From contig JAULSR010000001.1 of NCBI GenBank assembly GCA_030512295.1, positions 7,897,001-7,961,000 on the forward strand: a stretch of 64,000 nucleotides of DNA. Reading direction: 5' to 3'. Below, one piece after another: positions 52,757 to 64,000 of this stretch. The notes beneath the pieces were generated by a model that had not been told where the DNA came from, ran no database searches, and saw nothing but the letters and a program-made list of their open reading frames with translations. Positions within the stretch are counted from its first letter, which is position 1, and each line of letters opens with the position of its first letter. The DNA is from Bombardia bombarda (Eukaryota; Ascomycota; Sordariomycetes; Sordariales; Lasiosphaeriaceae). A program made the position numbers and the translations under genes.

Positions 52757-55700
52757 TCAATTATCTTCAAGGTCCGAATTGTCCAGCATCATCCAGCCGA
52801 GTGAATCATCCCAAACCCTACCGACTTCCGTTTCCTCACTCTGTACCCCATCACCAGCCCCATCGCCCGTCACCGTCTTTGCAGAAGACGTCCGTGACAA
52901 CGCACCCACGCCATTCTTCTCAACAGCCGGAAAGCTCTTGGCACGTTCAGCCAGCCCATAAGTCGATATCCCCTCCTTGTTACCATTCTTTCCGACGATG
53001 GCATCGACCTCAGACTTCAAGCTAAGTTTTCGCAGCAGATGCAAGTTTGAGTCACGCACCGCATCCCACCGGGACCAGGGCTTCCACGGCTTCTGAACCC
53101 CCGGGATAGACTCAACGTTCATCTTAATCTTGTCGTCCTCTTCCTCAGATTCGGAAACTTCCTCGTCATCCTCTTCATCCTCCCAGCTACTACCGTCATC
53201 ATCCTCACTGGGTGGGCCCTTGGCCTTTTCGAGCATTTCATCCGCAGCGTCAAGTAACCCAGGATAGCGAGCAATCTTGCGGTCCACCAAACTCCATTCC
53301 GCCCCCTGTTCCAAAAGATACCGAACAGCTTCTTCGTTGAGTCTGCAAGCCGCCGCCTGCAGAGCAGTCCGATAGAATCCGCCAGTCTTATTAACATCTG
53401 CTCCACGCTCAATCAACAGCTTGACAATCGGAAAGTCGTCGTGCCAGTAGATACAGGCTGCCTGAAGAGCGGTGTGGTACTTCCCCCCAGTAGCGTTCAC
53501 ATCTGCGCCGTGCTGGAGGAGAACAAGCACCACATCAAGATCGCCCCGTGCCGCCGCTGCCTGCAGCGGGGTGCCGTATATGGCACCCTTCTCATTGGGG
53601 TCTAGTCCTTTTTGCAAGAGCATGTCGACAATATCAATGTCGCAGTGCAAAACAGCTGCATGCAACACGCTGCCGAACTTTCCACCCCTAGCGGAGACAT
53701 CTGCACCGCGGTTGATAAGGTACCGAATAATATCCTTCTTGCCGTTCTCCACACGGCCTAACATCGCGGCCTGGAGAGGGCTCCCGTAAGGGCCGCAGGG
53801 AGGAGTGTTGACAGGCGCGCCTGCTCTGACTAGAGTTCTCACAAGAGCCAGGTTTCCTCTCCACGCCGCTACCTGAAGTGTCGTGCCGAGCAATGGCGAC
53901 ACAGGGGTAACCACATCAACGCCGGCTTTGAGGAGTAGTTTCAAAGCCTTGGTCTCATTTCCCCACGCGGCTCCAAATGCGGCGTTGGGATACCGCGAAT
54001 TACCGCGCTTCACGTCAGCTCCACGTTCAAGAAAGTCCGTCACACGCTCCTCTTGCCCCATGTAGGCCGCCGCGGAAAGCGGTGAGCCATAATAGCCACC
54101 AACAACGTTGACCTCCGCACCGGCATCAAGCAGATATCGGAGCGTATACTCGTCGTAGTTTCGATAAACAACCCATTGTTGCAATGCAGTTGTACCATAT
54201 GGGCCGTACTTGGTGTTCACATCAAATTCATACCTGTCGATGAGTTGGTAAACCAAAGTCCGGCAGGAGCCTGGGTGGTCATCTTCCGACGCCAGTCCTC
54301 CAAGGGCGGTGCCCATGACGCAGCCACCTTCACCACCGAGAAGAGTGTTGACAGCTCCGTGTTGATAGAGGCCCGAGATCAGATAAATAGCGCCGTCGCC
54401 ATATGCAACCTGTAAAGCTGTATTGAACTGGCCGCCGGTAAGGTTCGGATCAGCTCCTCTCTCCAATAACTCGATGAGTTTGTCGTAGTCCATGCTGATC
54501 GCAGCAGCTTGGAGTGCCGTACCATTTCTCCCCCCAACCGCATTAGGATCTGCCCCCAAGTCAAGGAGCAGTTTCAAAAGGGCCAACTCTGAATCTTCAT
54601 TACAGGCCAAGACATGTAAAGGATAGGGGACTGCTATACCGGAACCCAACTTGGCATTGACGTCTGCGCCATGTTCAACCAGCAATCTTAACATATCTTC
54701 CTCTGTCTCCGAGTACCAGCAGGCTGCCATAAGCGGACTACCATGACAGCCCACATTGAGCACATTAGCATTTGCCCCAGCTTCGATCAGAGTACGAGCC
54801 ACCTCCAGGTGGCCCTTTTGCGTCGCGCCCTGGAGTGCAGAGCCACAATGGCCGCCAGTTTCGTTGACATCACTTCCAAGCTCAATGAGTGCCGAAACAG
54901 TAGACAAGTGCCCTCGATAAGCAGCCACCTGCAGAGGTGAGATGAAAGGGATGTTGTCTGCTTGAATAGACAGCTTGGCGCCAAGCCCCACGAGCTTACG
55001 GACAACGTTTTCATGACCATGCCAAGCTGCAGTCTGTAGTGCTGTAACAGGGCCCTTTTCAATGTCCTCGGCTTCGCTCATATCGATAGTTAGCTCCATC
55101 ACAGCATTTATATCGCCTCCATGCTCCAGCAACAAGTCAAGGATGGCGGTATCCTCATGTATGGCTGAGAGCTGTATCGGTATGTTAAGAGTCTCATGTT
55201 TCAAGTTGACATTTGCGCCACGATTGACTAGTATCTTGACCACGTCGATGTCTCCTCGACGGATGGCGTGCAACAGTGCTGACTCATGACAGCTACATAT
55301 CTCATCCACGTCTGCACCAGCATCCAGTAAAGCTTGTACGACTTCCAATGACCTAGAATCGGTATCGATTGATGCGTTTAGGGCTCCAGCGTATCGCCCC
55401 TCGTCAATTGCTGTTGTGGTAGCACCTAGCTCTAGGAGCAGCTTGACAAGATGGAGATAACCCTTTGATGCGGCCGCCTCTAAGGGTGTGCGGTTGTTGT
55501 TGGGGGAGGAAGTATTGGAAACGGAATTAAGATCTCCCTTTGGTGCCAGCAGCCTGATTGTGCTCTCGTGACCACAAAATGCCGCCATCACCAAGGCCGC
55601 TGTCACATGGTGATCCGGCAGTTCAGATGAGCCCGTGATCTCGAACAGAGTCTCGATGACCTCGTCCTGCCCACAAGAGGCCGCACATACTAAGGCAGGA

Positions 55701-58700
55701 CCTTTGTCCCCGCCATCGTTGCTAGGATCAGAACCTGCCACGACCAATGCTCTCACAATCTCAGCGTGACCTCGGAAGGCGGCAACTTGTAGAGCGTTTC
55801 CGTAATGGTCATCGAAAAAGTGGACATCTGCACCAGCCTCAATGAGATGATTGACAATATCGAGGTGGCCCTCCGAGCTCGCGGCACCGAGGGCATTCCT
55901 ATGTTTCCCTCCTTTTGCATTGACGTCCGCACCGAGTTTCAGCAGCAACTCTACCGTGCTCAGATGCCCCGCAAGGCACGCAGCATACAGCGCATCACTT
56001 CCCTTGTCATCTTCGTCGTTCACCCGTGCTCCGCAATCGCACAGCTCTTGAACAAGGTCATCCATCCCGAGTGATGCAGCCGCTGCCAGAGGGTACATGT
56101 GTCGTCCTCCGCGGGCGTTCACGTCCGCTCCCTCCTCGATCAGCTGGCGTATGATTGTGATATTTCGCCCTACAATAGCAGAGATCAGGGGTGATGAGTA
56201 ATAACCACCACGTCCATTAGGATTGGCACCAGCTTCGAGTAGGATCTTGACCGTCTTCTCGTGCCCCTTTTCAGCTGCTACAGCTAGGGGTGTCCCAAAT
56301 CGTTTGCAAGGTATACCGTGATTTGCGCCATGGCTCAGAAGTAACTGAACAGCTTCAGTACGGCCTTGTAGCGAGGCCGCTTGAAGTGCATTCCTGTCCT
56401 TTCCCTTCCGCGCGTCAACATCAATGCCACAAGCAAGAAGGTGTTGCATGACTGTGACGTGCCCGCTGAAGGATGCGTTGTAAAGTGCTTCCCCCAGATC
56501 AAGCTGCTGCGTCCCGTCATCACGTTCGTTAGCCTTCTGATGCTTTAGAAATGCCTCGACAACTCCTGCGTGCCCATTAGAGACAGCAGCCATAAAAGGC
56601 GCTGTTAAGTCCTCAGATCCCTCGTGATCTTCAGCAAGAAGCTGCTGTGATGCCTCAGTAAGCCCAAACCATGCTGCACAAAGTAAAGGCAGAGGTCTGT
56701 GTTGTGCCAAAAGGCCACCAGAGTGTGCGTTAAACTTCAATCGATGGCTAACTTCTTCCCAGGAGTTATAATTTCCCCTTTTATCACTCCTACTTTGGAA
56801 TAGTCGCATAGTGAGGTCCACAAGAGCTTCATCTTGTTTCCCGCTCTTTTCGCTTCGTTGCGCATGTAAGGCCCATGCTTGTGAAGCGTACTGTAAAAAC
56901 TTGTACTCTGTAAGACGTGATTGGAATTCGTCTCTGTCCGGGAGAGCTGGAGATCGAAAGTCGTCGTAGCAAAGGTAGGTGAGGCAGACAATTGCCAACT
57001 GCGACTCGACATTCTCGGTGCCAATCCAAAACAGGGGTTTAACCTTGCGAATATCCTCGGACACCAAAAACTCCTTGACGGAATAGTGTGCTAGACAGAT
57101 AACTTTCTCGGTCGATACAGTTACCAAGCCTCCCAAAAGCTCCAGGATGTCTTCGGGGTCCGTGTCGACCGCACCAAAGTCCATGGATTCATCGCCACTC
57201 TCAGGATCAACGGCAATTGCCTCGGCAAGCTCTTCGAGCGTGAGATTCCTGATCCCGCGAACCAACCAACACAGGACTTTCTGGAGAGTTTCCACCTCGT
57301 CGGGGTGTTCATCCTCCACTCTCTGTAGAATTCGAACATAGGTATCCTGAAGGGTGCGTGGGAGATTGGAGAGGGCAGCACGAATTGCCTTGTCGTTTCG
57401 AAGTTTGCAGAGTGCCTCAATCTGGCACCTTACCCATTGGAACATGCCTTTAGATCCTTCGACAAGGCTCTCGCGTATAACGCGTTCCAAGTCAGGGTCG
57501 CGTAGTTTCAACTTTCGCTGAGCAATTTTGTCAGAGATCTCGGCTGAGATAAAGTCACGGATGTCTGACAAAACATCCATTTGCTCAATGGAGGTGTTCG
57601 GAAGACCCTCGAACGCACGAGCAATCGGCAGTTCGTTTCTGCTGGTAACGATGATCTTGACACTGTTGCATTGTTCGTGCAAGAACTTGAAAGCACGAGT
57701 CAAGCAGTCCCATGAGCCTACGTCAGATTCATCCAACGCGTCAACAACAATGATAGCGCTCTTGAAATGGTCGTCGAGAAAGGTGGAGAAGTTGTTGAGT
57801 AGTTCGTCAAAGTCTGCCGTAAAAGTTGGGGACTGCTTGAGCTGGTCAAGAAAGAACGTCTGGATTCGTTCAAATACGTCGCGGTTCTGCTTTGCCAGCA
57901 TCGCCAAAATGGTACCAAGTACTTTGGAAGGTTGCTGTTTTTGGACATCTTTGTAGTCGCAGTAGAAGTATGCCAGACCCACATCTTTGCTCTGAACATT
58001 GTCTTGAAGGTAGTTGATGATACTTGAGGCAAGAACCGTCTTTCCAGCACCAGCTATTTTTAAGTTAGTGTTGTCGGAACCAGGGAAAGGAAGGTTGAAG
58101 TGAGAGGAAGGTTTGCCTACGTATTGCATGCAACCAAAGAAAGGAATTATCCTCCCTCAACCACGTCTGAAACACATCACCGTCTAAAAACCAAGTTCCA
58201 GACTCGGCGTGTCGCAAACTTGAAGCTGCTTTGTGATTCGCACCAACATTGACGGGCGAAAGCCAGGCATTTACCTTGGCGGCACCCTCGTCGTCGATAA
58301 ACTCCGCCAGGAGCCGCTGGCTTTTGTCAACTGTAGACCACCGCACATCATCTCTCCGTCGCTCCTTGTTGGCTAATTCCCTCTCAGCCACATCGGCTTC
58401 TGCCTCGATGACCTGCACGCTCTTGGCAATCCGATCCTTGATGCCGCCAAACTCGACACTGAATGGCTTCCAGAGGACGCGGAGAGCTGTCGCGAAACTG
58501 ACGGCGTTGGTGAACCTCTTGATGCCGTGGGACTTCTCCTTGCCAACGCGAAAGACACGCCTCGCTCGGGTGCAAAAGTCGAAAATGGACCTGTATATTT
58601 CTACCATGGTGGTCTTGAGCTTGTCGTTGTCGGGATACAGGTGTGGATACCGTGGCAAGCGACCGAGGATATTCCCGATATCCTCGAGCATGCCAGCGAG

Positions 58701-59036
58701 TTTCTCAAAGTACTCGCCAAACTCCTTGGCGAGCTCAATCACAATGCGAATACCACCCCACAGAGGACACAAGATTTCACTGCCGTTGGCGAAGACATCG
58801 AGCCCTTTCCCATACTGTTCGAGCCCAGCAATAAAGGGGATCACGGCCTCCCCGATTCCCCGCCATGTGGACGTGTGCTTGTGGTCGGCTTCTGCGACAG
58901 TGATCTGGTCCAGGAGCGTCTTTGCCAAGGTGGTGGCGTCGAAGAGCTGTTTTTCATCTGGCGAGAGCGATTGGACGAAGTTGCGAATGCATTCGTCGTC
59001 TAGCCTTGTCGCACTATTTGTCGGTACTGGTTGCAT
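52757..59036 (-). CDS. NACHT-ankyrin STAND (NLR-like) protein, about 2,070 residues
   Basis: A fungal NLR-like receptor candidate. Exons 58121-59036 and 52757-58053 with a 67-nt intron give 2,070 residues. The N-terminal effector-side domain (about 30-170: GSEILCPLWGGIRIVIELAK, EYFEKLAGMLEDIGNILGRL) resembles the DUF7708-type helical region found before fungal NACHT domains. The NACHT P-loop is PGAGKTVLASSIINYL (completed across the intron), Walker B is AIIVVDALDES, and the next conserved segment is VKIIVTSRNELPI. A winged-helix-like region (LCWLVRGIRNLTLEELAEAI) and HYSVKEFLVSEDI follow. Then comes an array of around 30 ankyrin repeats (G-x-T-x-L-x-x-A-A, V-x-x-L-L-x-x-G-A-D) spanning nucleotides about 53,270-56,600. 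The repeats are diverged rather than near-identical. The tail has an acidic patch (SEDDDGSSWEDEEDDEE) and a short C-terminal segment. Such proteins act in non-self recognition and cell death. Confidence 0.92.
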
Positions 59037-60779
59037 TGTGACAAGTTCGTTGACGTATCACCCGAGCAGTTGGTGGAAACATCGACATTACTGAGATGCG
59101 ATGGCGACCGACAGCTGACGGGCGCGCTAAGCTTTTAGACTACCTCCTGAGCAGAGAGAGGCTCATCCAGCTGCAGGGGCTTCCGTATGGATTGGACCAT
59201 CCCTGATGCACATCTTTCAGGCAACCGTTAAGCGATCCCCTGTCTCTATTCGAGGCACCCTTAGCGCTGAGAGTCCACTAATTCTGACGGTTATAAATGG
59301 ATATCTTGATGAAGGGGTATTGACATTATGTCGGTAGTGGTTGATTGGATGTGAGACTTACTGTTCTAGAAGCTGTTCATCTTCCGGCACGCAACACTTT
59401 TGTCGCTAACCATTACGGAAGGATTCACGTTTAGAGTGCACATCGCAGGTGCTCTCCTATGTCATCAATCGATCGGGTGTTGAAACAGTGAACGGATTGG
59501 AGCTCTCGCATCATCTATGCAGTGAGACGGCAAGAAATCGCGGAAACCCGTCATCAACCTAGGAGGACAGACCTTTTACTGGTCAGGTACATGTACGGGC
59601 AGCAGTACCTAAATAGAAGTGGACCCGGTAATAACAGGTGGGTTCGCAGCTGAATGGAATCCGAGAGGCGGGCTGCTCCTTCTTGCAACGTCAAAGTCCT
59701 TCAAAACAAACCGACATGAGACTAGCTAGACTTGAAGACTAGCCAGACTTTTAGCCTGGTTCCAGGTTATTAATAAGGATGAGCTGCACCGTAGGTACCG
59801 AGTGCCATAGTCATGCCTCGCGAATGGAATCCCAGGCGCACGATCGCCGGGCCTACCAGGTTCGGATCCCCCTCAGAACCCACAACATCTTCGGGATCGG
59901 GCCATAAATTCTGGCCGAGCCTAGTCTACGCTTGAGCTACGGGTAGGTAGTAGTTCTAGTGGTTACGATACCTACGTGCCTTCCGTTTGCACCTCAATGT
60001 TGAATTATTAGTGATGAACTTTCCGAATCTCGATCAATCCGACCGGACAGTCAATCGGGAAGCAAAATGGAATGCTATTGCGACAAAATCTAATTTACAC
60101 ACGATAGAGCACATATCAAAAGATCCAGGCACTGATAATCCCGCTGTTTAGGCGTGTGGTTGGAATCGGTTGTAAAAAGTGCCCGACCGCCGTATTAGGA
60201 CCGGCGCGCTGTCGGTGGACAACGTCCCACCAAACACCTGCTGGATGCCGAAGCGGTACCGGTGCGACAACATGAATGGAAATAACACGGTGGACGTGGA
60301 GATAACCGCCCAGTTGAAGGATACTGACCTCCGACCTGGATACCATAGTAGGTACCTTCAAGGAAGTGTAAGGGAAGGAACACAGGCAAACTATATTATA
60401 TCAAGCTGCAAGCCTCCTACCCACGCCTCATATCTCCACTCGTGACCTTTTTGAGCATCATTCATACATCATAGCTGGTTCCGTCTGAAATGCCCACCCA
60501 CCAGGCCATCTCACCTGGAATTGCATTCGATGCAGGAACAGTAAATGATGGTACGACAACCTTGCATCATCGCTTGAACCATCACTCTTAAATTGTGGAA
60601 ACGTTTACATCACCTCTCAACCACAACCGTAATTTTCAACCATCCTCCATCGCCACAACCGTCAATCCTACAACAGCCACCGCACCCTCTCATCCAAGGT
60701 CACAACAATCCACAGCCGCAGTTATTCCTCCATACAAACTTCAACCCGTCCATAGGTATATCAACAGAAACCAAGCAAA
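59037..60779. other. Intergenic, divergent upstream region of NACHT and PEBP genes
   Basis: About 1.7 kb; no gene, RNA or transposon was recognised. Short overlapping frames at 60116-60445 look fortuitous. Confidence 0.4.
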
Positions 60780-61487
60780 ATGCCCAAACAAGCCGCCAGC
60801 GTCACCAAAGCCCTGGCCGACCTCGCCAGCATCCTCGCCAGCGACGCCCCCCACAAAACCGGCAGCCTCCGCATCCACTTCCCCTCCACCGTCGTCACAG
60901 AGCCAGGCACTCGCCTCACCAAAGCCGCCACCGCGACCGAGCCAACCTCCTACTCCGTCTCCGCCACCGCCCTAAACAACATCGCCCTCCCAAACTGCGA
61001 CCTCTCCCCCGTCACCTCCACCACCTTCACCACCAGCGCTGCAGACGACGATGACACCACAGCTATCCCCAACATATCCAAATACATGATCGTCGCCCTC
61101 GACCTGGACGCCCCCTTTCCCTCCTGGCCAGTGCTAGGCCCCGTACTGCACGGCGTGCAGGCCGACCTGTCGCTCGCCACCAGCCGCATCGACCCCGACG
61201 ACGAGTTCATCCAGCTGGACTTTGGCGACGAGAGCACGCGGGGCAGCAGGTCCGTGGTGTCCTACGCCCGGCCCGGGCCGCCCCCGCCAAGCAGCCCGCA
61301 CCGATATGTGTTTCTGCTGTGGGAGCAGCCCAAGGAGCTGACGACGGCCAAGATGCGCGAGGTGCTGGGCTTTGTGGAGGGGCAGGAGATCGGGGTGCTG
61401 GGAAGGGCAAGGTGGGATCAGGAGGCTTTTGAGAAGAAGCTTGGGTTAAAGAATGTGGTTGCGCAAAATTACTTCGTCTGCTGCTAG
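60780..61487 (+). CDS. Phosphatidylethanolamine-binding protein (PEBP) family
   Basis: A single-exon cytosolic PEBP-fold protein of 235 residues. Yeast Tfs1, the reference fungal member, inhibits carboxypeptidase Y and Ira2. Core segments: SLRIHFPSTVVTEPGTRLTK, YMIVALDLDAPFPSWPVLGP (cf. the D-P-D-x-P ligand loop, here DLDAP), LHGVQADL, SYARPGPPPPSSPHRYVFLL (cf. GPxPPxGxHRY) and WEQP. The end RWDQEAFEKKLGLKNVVAQN fits the family. The start at 60780 follows a CA-rich leader (aaccaagcaaaATGcc). It is convergent with the AAA ATPase gene. Confidence 0.9.
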   Translation: MPKQAASVTKALADLASILASDAPHKTGSLRIHFPSTVVTEPGTRLTKAATATEPTSYSVSATALNNIALPNCDLSPVTSTTFTTSAADDDDTTAIPNISKYMIVALDLDAPFPSWPVLGPVLHGVQADLSLATSRIDPDDEFIQLDFGDESTRGSRSVVSYARPGPPPPSSPHRYVFLLWEQPKELTTAKMREVLGFVEGQEIGVLGRARWDQEAFEKKLGLKNVVAQNYFVCC

Positions 61488-61681
61488 GGGTGCGATGGGT
61501 GTGGTGGTGGTTTTGCGTTTGGATTCTCGTGCTGGGGCTGGGGCTGATGTGTGTCTGATGCATGTTGATGAAGCATGGTTTGGGGTGGGGCCGTATACTT
61601 TTGATGAATCTTTGATGTGTATTCGTACCTTACGGGAAAACTTCAATTTACCCTTGCAGCAATCAAGCTTGTTTTGCTCTT

Positions 61682-64000
61682 TTAGAAGCCACTCTCGCTG
61701 CCGCGATATGGTGCCCACACGCTCTGCTCCGCCTTCGCGTTTGACCGCTCCTCGTCAAAGAATTCCTGAAACTCAACGGCTGCTTTCACCGCCCGCATGA
61801 TGTGCTTGTAGTCCATGCCCCCAGGCCTGCCAAAGTCGTTGAAGGCATAGCCGTTGGCGACGTTGAGCACGTTGCGAATTTGACGGCCATTAAGCTCGAT
61901 TTGGGCTAGACGGCCGAGTCCGTCTTTGACTTCCTTCAAAGCTCTAGAATCGATGCTCTCGTTCCTATAGTTGAGATCAAGGAGCTTCGTCCAGATCTCC
62001 TTTCGTATTTCGGGTGTCAAGTCTTTGAAGGTGATTCCGACCTGAATTCGAGATTGAAATGCCAAATCCATTGTGCTGATGCGGTTTGTCGTGAGGAATA
62101 GTACACCTTGAAAGTATTCGAGTTGACGAAGGAACACTTGTAAGGATTCATGTTAGCGCTACAGTGGCGTTAAGTCAATCTTGAAGATGGTATATTTACC
62201 TGATACAATCCCATTCCTCCGGACATCCTCGAGAGATCTAGCCTCGAGAACGACGTCGGCCTCGTCCAAGAGGAGAATAGCATCCCAATTCATGGCACGC
62301 CGAAACTCGGCTTCCAGCCGCTGCTGAAGTTTTGTCTCATCCCATACCAAGTCCCCGATGCTCAATGCAAGCAGCGGTCTCTTGACGGTTTCTGCCAGAC
62401 TTTCTGCAGTGAGTGTTTTTCCGACCTGTACTCATTTTTCGATGTTAGTTAAGTCTGGAGCACAGAGAGGGATATTGCTAGGAAGGGGGTCAAACTAACA
62501 CCAGGGGGCCCATGAAGTAAGATGACGAGGCCCTCTCCTTTTCCAGCGATCAAATCTCCACCACTGCTCTGTTTACGGCCATAGTGCTGTCCAACTAGTC
62601 CTTGTAGCATTCTTTTCTTCTCCTCGTCCAGGACAAGGTGTTTCATAGCGTCCATGTTCCATTCAACCTCCTTCAGCTCGTCAACAATAGCCACACAGAA
62701 CTTTTTAGTTAAAACCGCATAACAACCGACGATGGGAGGACACAGGCTTGCTTGCTCTTCAGTGAGCTTTGCTATGACAGGAATACTGTCCCATTGGTAC
62801 TCCTTTCGGCTGTCAAACAAGCTCACATATAGTCGTCCCCTGCTGTCCTTCTGGGCAGCGTTGTCGAAGTTTGGGGACTGAAATTCCAGTTCTTGATTTG
62901 CTTGAGTATCAAGGATCACTCGACCTTCAATCTGTAGTTCAACATGATTAACCAATGCCGAGAAAGTAAAATATGTGACGCACACCACGGTGCCGTTTAT
63001 GGGGTGAGAATACCTTGACTTTCCGCGTCGTTTGGGGGCCCCCGGCGGTCCCTGATTGGTCTCGAACATGAAGCCAATGCCGTTGTACTCCATACACGAG
63101 CTTTTCTTTTTGATATAGCTCTGCCATTTTCTTCCCCTGCTTGCCATATCTCGACAGAAATCTGCAACTGACTGGTCACTTTGTCGATGACGAACCGGGT
63201 AAACGACAAGCGAACTTATCAACCTTGGACCGACAAATGGGTGTATCCGAAAGCTGTAGGCCTTGCGTTTTATCTTATTCTCGGACCCGTCCCAGACAAG
63301 ACCCCATGTCACGAGCTCAATGTACTGAAGCGTCTTTGGTCTGCCATCACGGTCGCGAGCGGCCCTTTGTCTCTTACGCTCTTGAATCTCGACAAATATC
63401 AGGAGCCACTCGTTGTTCAGGTCATCTTTGCGGACCACGAGTTCTCCTGGCTGAAACAAGCGCCAAATCGTGTCGTACCGTACGAAGCCCGAGTCAAACG
63501 ACTCACTAGAGGCCGTCTTCCAGCGGGATGATGAACGTTCGGCGGTGAGCTCAAGTGCCTTAAAATCGGCTTGGGCTTCCGGAATGTTGAGCTTGGAGAT
63601 CTCAGCCCGCACGTCCTCCAGATGGTAGAAGAGCACAGGGAATGGAGCGGCCATTGTCATGTAGTTCTTTGGCGATGTGTTGAGCGAAGGGTGTTTGTTG
63701 ACTTTTTCGATGATTTCAATCAGGTACTTAGAGTAGATCTCTATGTGGGTGAGTTTATCGTCATCTTGAAAGAACCAGGTGATGGCTGTTTGGTCTTTTG
63801 AGTCGGCGTTTCCATCTCCTGATCGGTCCAGTGTCTCAAAGAACTTTCGCAATGTCATCTGTCGTCCTTTCTCGTATTCTACCAGAATTCGATCCTTCCA
63901 AGCATCTTCAGCATTGTCTGTTTCGCTGTCTGACGAATCCGACAACCTGCCTCGTCCAGTGTCGTCCTCCTCGCCATTATGGTTAACCTGTCCCGGAGTT
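61682..64000 (-). CDS. Fungal AAA ATPase with DUF7025 domain; 5' end outside the window
   Basis: A large AAA+ ATPase of a fungal family of unknown function. Exons read: 62500 to the window edge, 62200-62425 and 61682-62136. The N-terminal acidic Ser/Asp segment (SDSSDSETDNAEDAW) is followed by a DUF7025-like region (FQPGELVVRKDDLNNEWLLI, YIELVTWGLVWDG, FRIHPFVGP, YPVRHR). A middle domain leads to the ATPase: Walker A HGPPGVGKTLTAESLAE (split by intron), Walker B AILLLDEADVVLEAR and sensor 1 LFLTTNR. SRIQVGITFKDLTPEIRKEI and LNGRQIRNVLNVANGYAFND follow. The frame stays open to 64000 without a convincing ATG (63945 is TTG), so the start is missing. Relatives often sit in lineage-specific regions. 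Confidence 0.88.

Overview
This is nuclear DNA of a filamentous ascomycete (Pezizomycotina). Nearly every gene is cut by short introns of about 45-95 nt with GT-AG ends and CTAAC/CTGAC-like branch points. The gene content fits: a fungal laccase, an AA9 lytic polysaccharide monooxygenase, HRI1, DUF6594 and DUF8021 proteins, a fungal NACHT-ankyrin protein and a DUF7025-type AAA ATPase. The class within Pezizomycotina cannot be fixed by reading alone; Sordariomycetes is a guess. Exon boundaries below were worked out by eye from splice signals, reading frame and family knowledge. In nearly all complete genes the exon lengths sum to a multiple of three. No database search was run.

Layout. (1) 1-14.1 kb looks like a tailoring-enzyme neighbourhood: laccase (partial, -), catechol-type O-methyltransferase (-), Vba/Fnx-type MFS transporter (+), EasF/EgtD-like amino-acid N-methyltransferase (-) and PHHY-type FAD hydroxylase (+). 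No PKS, NRPS, terpene or DMAT synthase is visible. (2) 15-19 kb holds a tiny gene, a single-pass surface glycoprotein and an HRI1 homologue with a frame break. (3) 19.4-23.4 kb is a divergent TauD-type dioxygenase and UNC93-like transporter pair. (4) 24-27.4 kb has two housekeeping genes, an Mpv17/PMP22 family protein and mitochondrial dihydroorotate dehydrogenase. (5) 28.4-30.5 kb encodes a heterotrimeric G-alpha-like protein in which all the nucleotide-binding motifs I could place are lost. (6) 31-36.6 kb has a small charged protein, a 3.3-kb gene-poor stretch and a DUF6594 membrane protein with a frame break. (7) 37.5-44.3 kb is rich in secreted proteins: AA9 LPMO, SGNH esterase, DUF8021 protein, an AYR1-like reductase and an IgE-binding-protein-like secreted protein. 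(8) 45.5-64 kb resembles an accessory island of innate-immunity-like proteins: patatin with a C-terminal C2H2 finger, a gene remnant, two MITE-like elements, a four-helix membrane protein, a roughly 2,070-residue NACHT-ankyrin protein, a PEBP protein and an AAA ATPase running off the right end.

How the genes may work together. The first block could N-methylate, hydroxylate, O-methylate, oxidatively couple and export an amino-acid-derived aromatic compound; this is inference from enzyme types. The TauD/UNC93 pair would fit uptake and oxidative breakdown of a small sulfonated or phenoxy substrate. The AA9/SGNH pair fits plant polysaccharide attack. The right-hand island fits non-self recognition or programmed cell death, but only by analogy with fungal STAND/patatin systems.

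Frame breaks were found in HRI1, the DUF6594 gene and a remnant near 47.7 kb. Each could be real decay or a consensus error, so raw reads or RNA data should be consulted before calling them pseudogenes.
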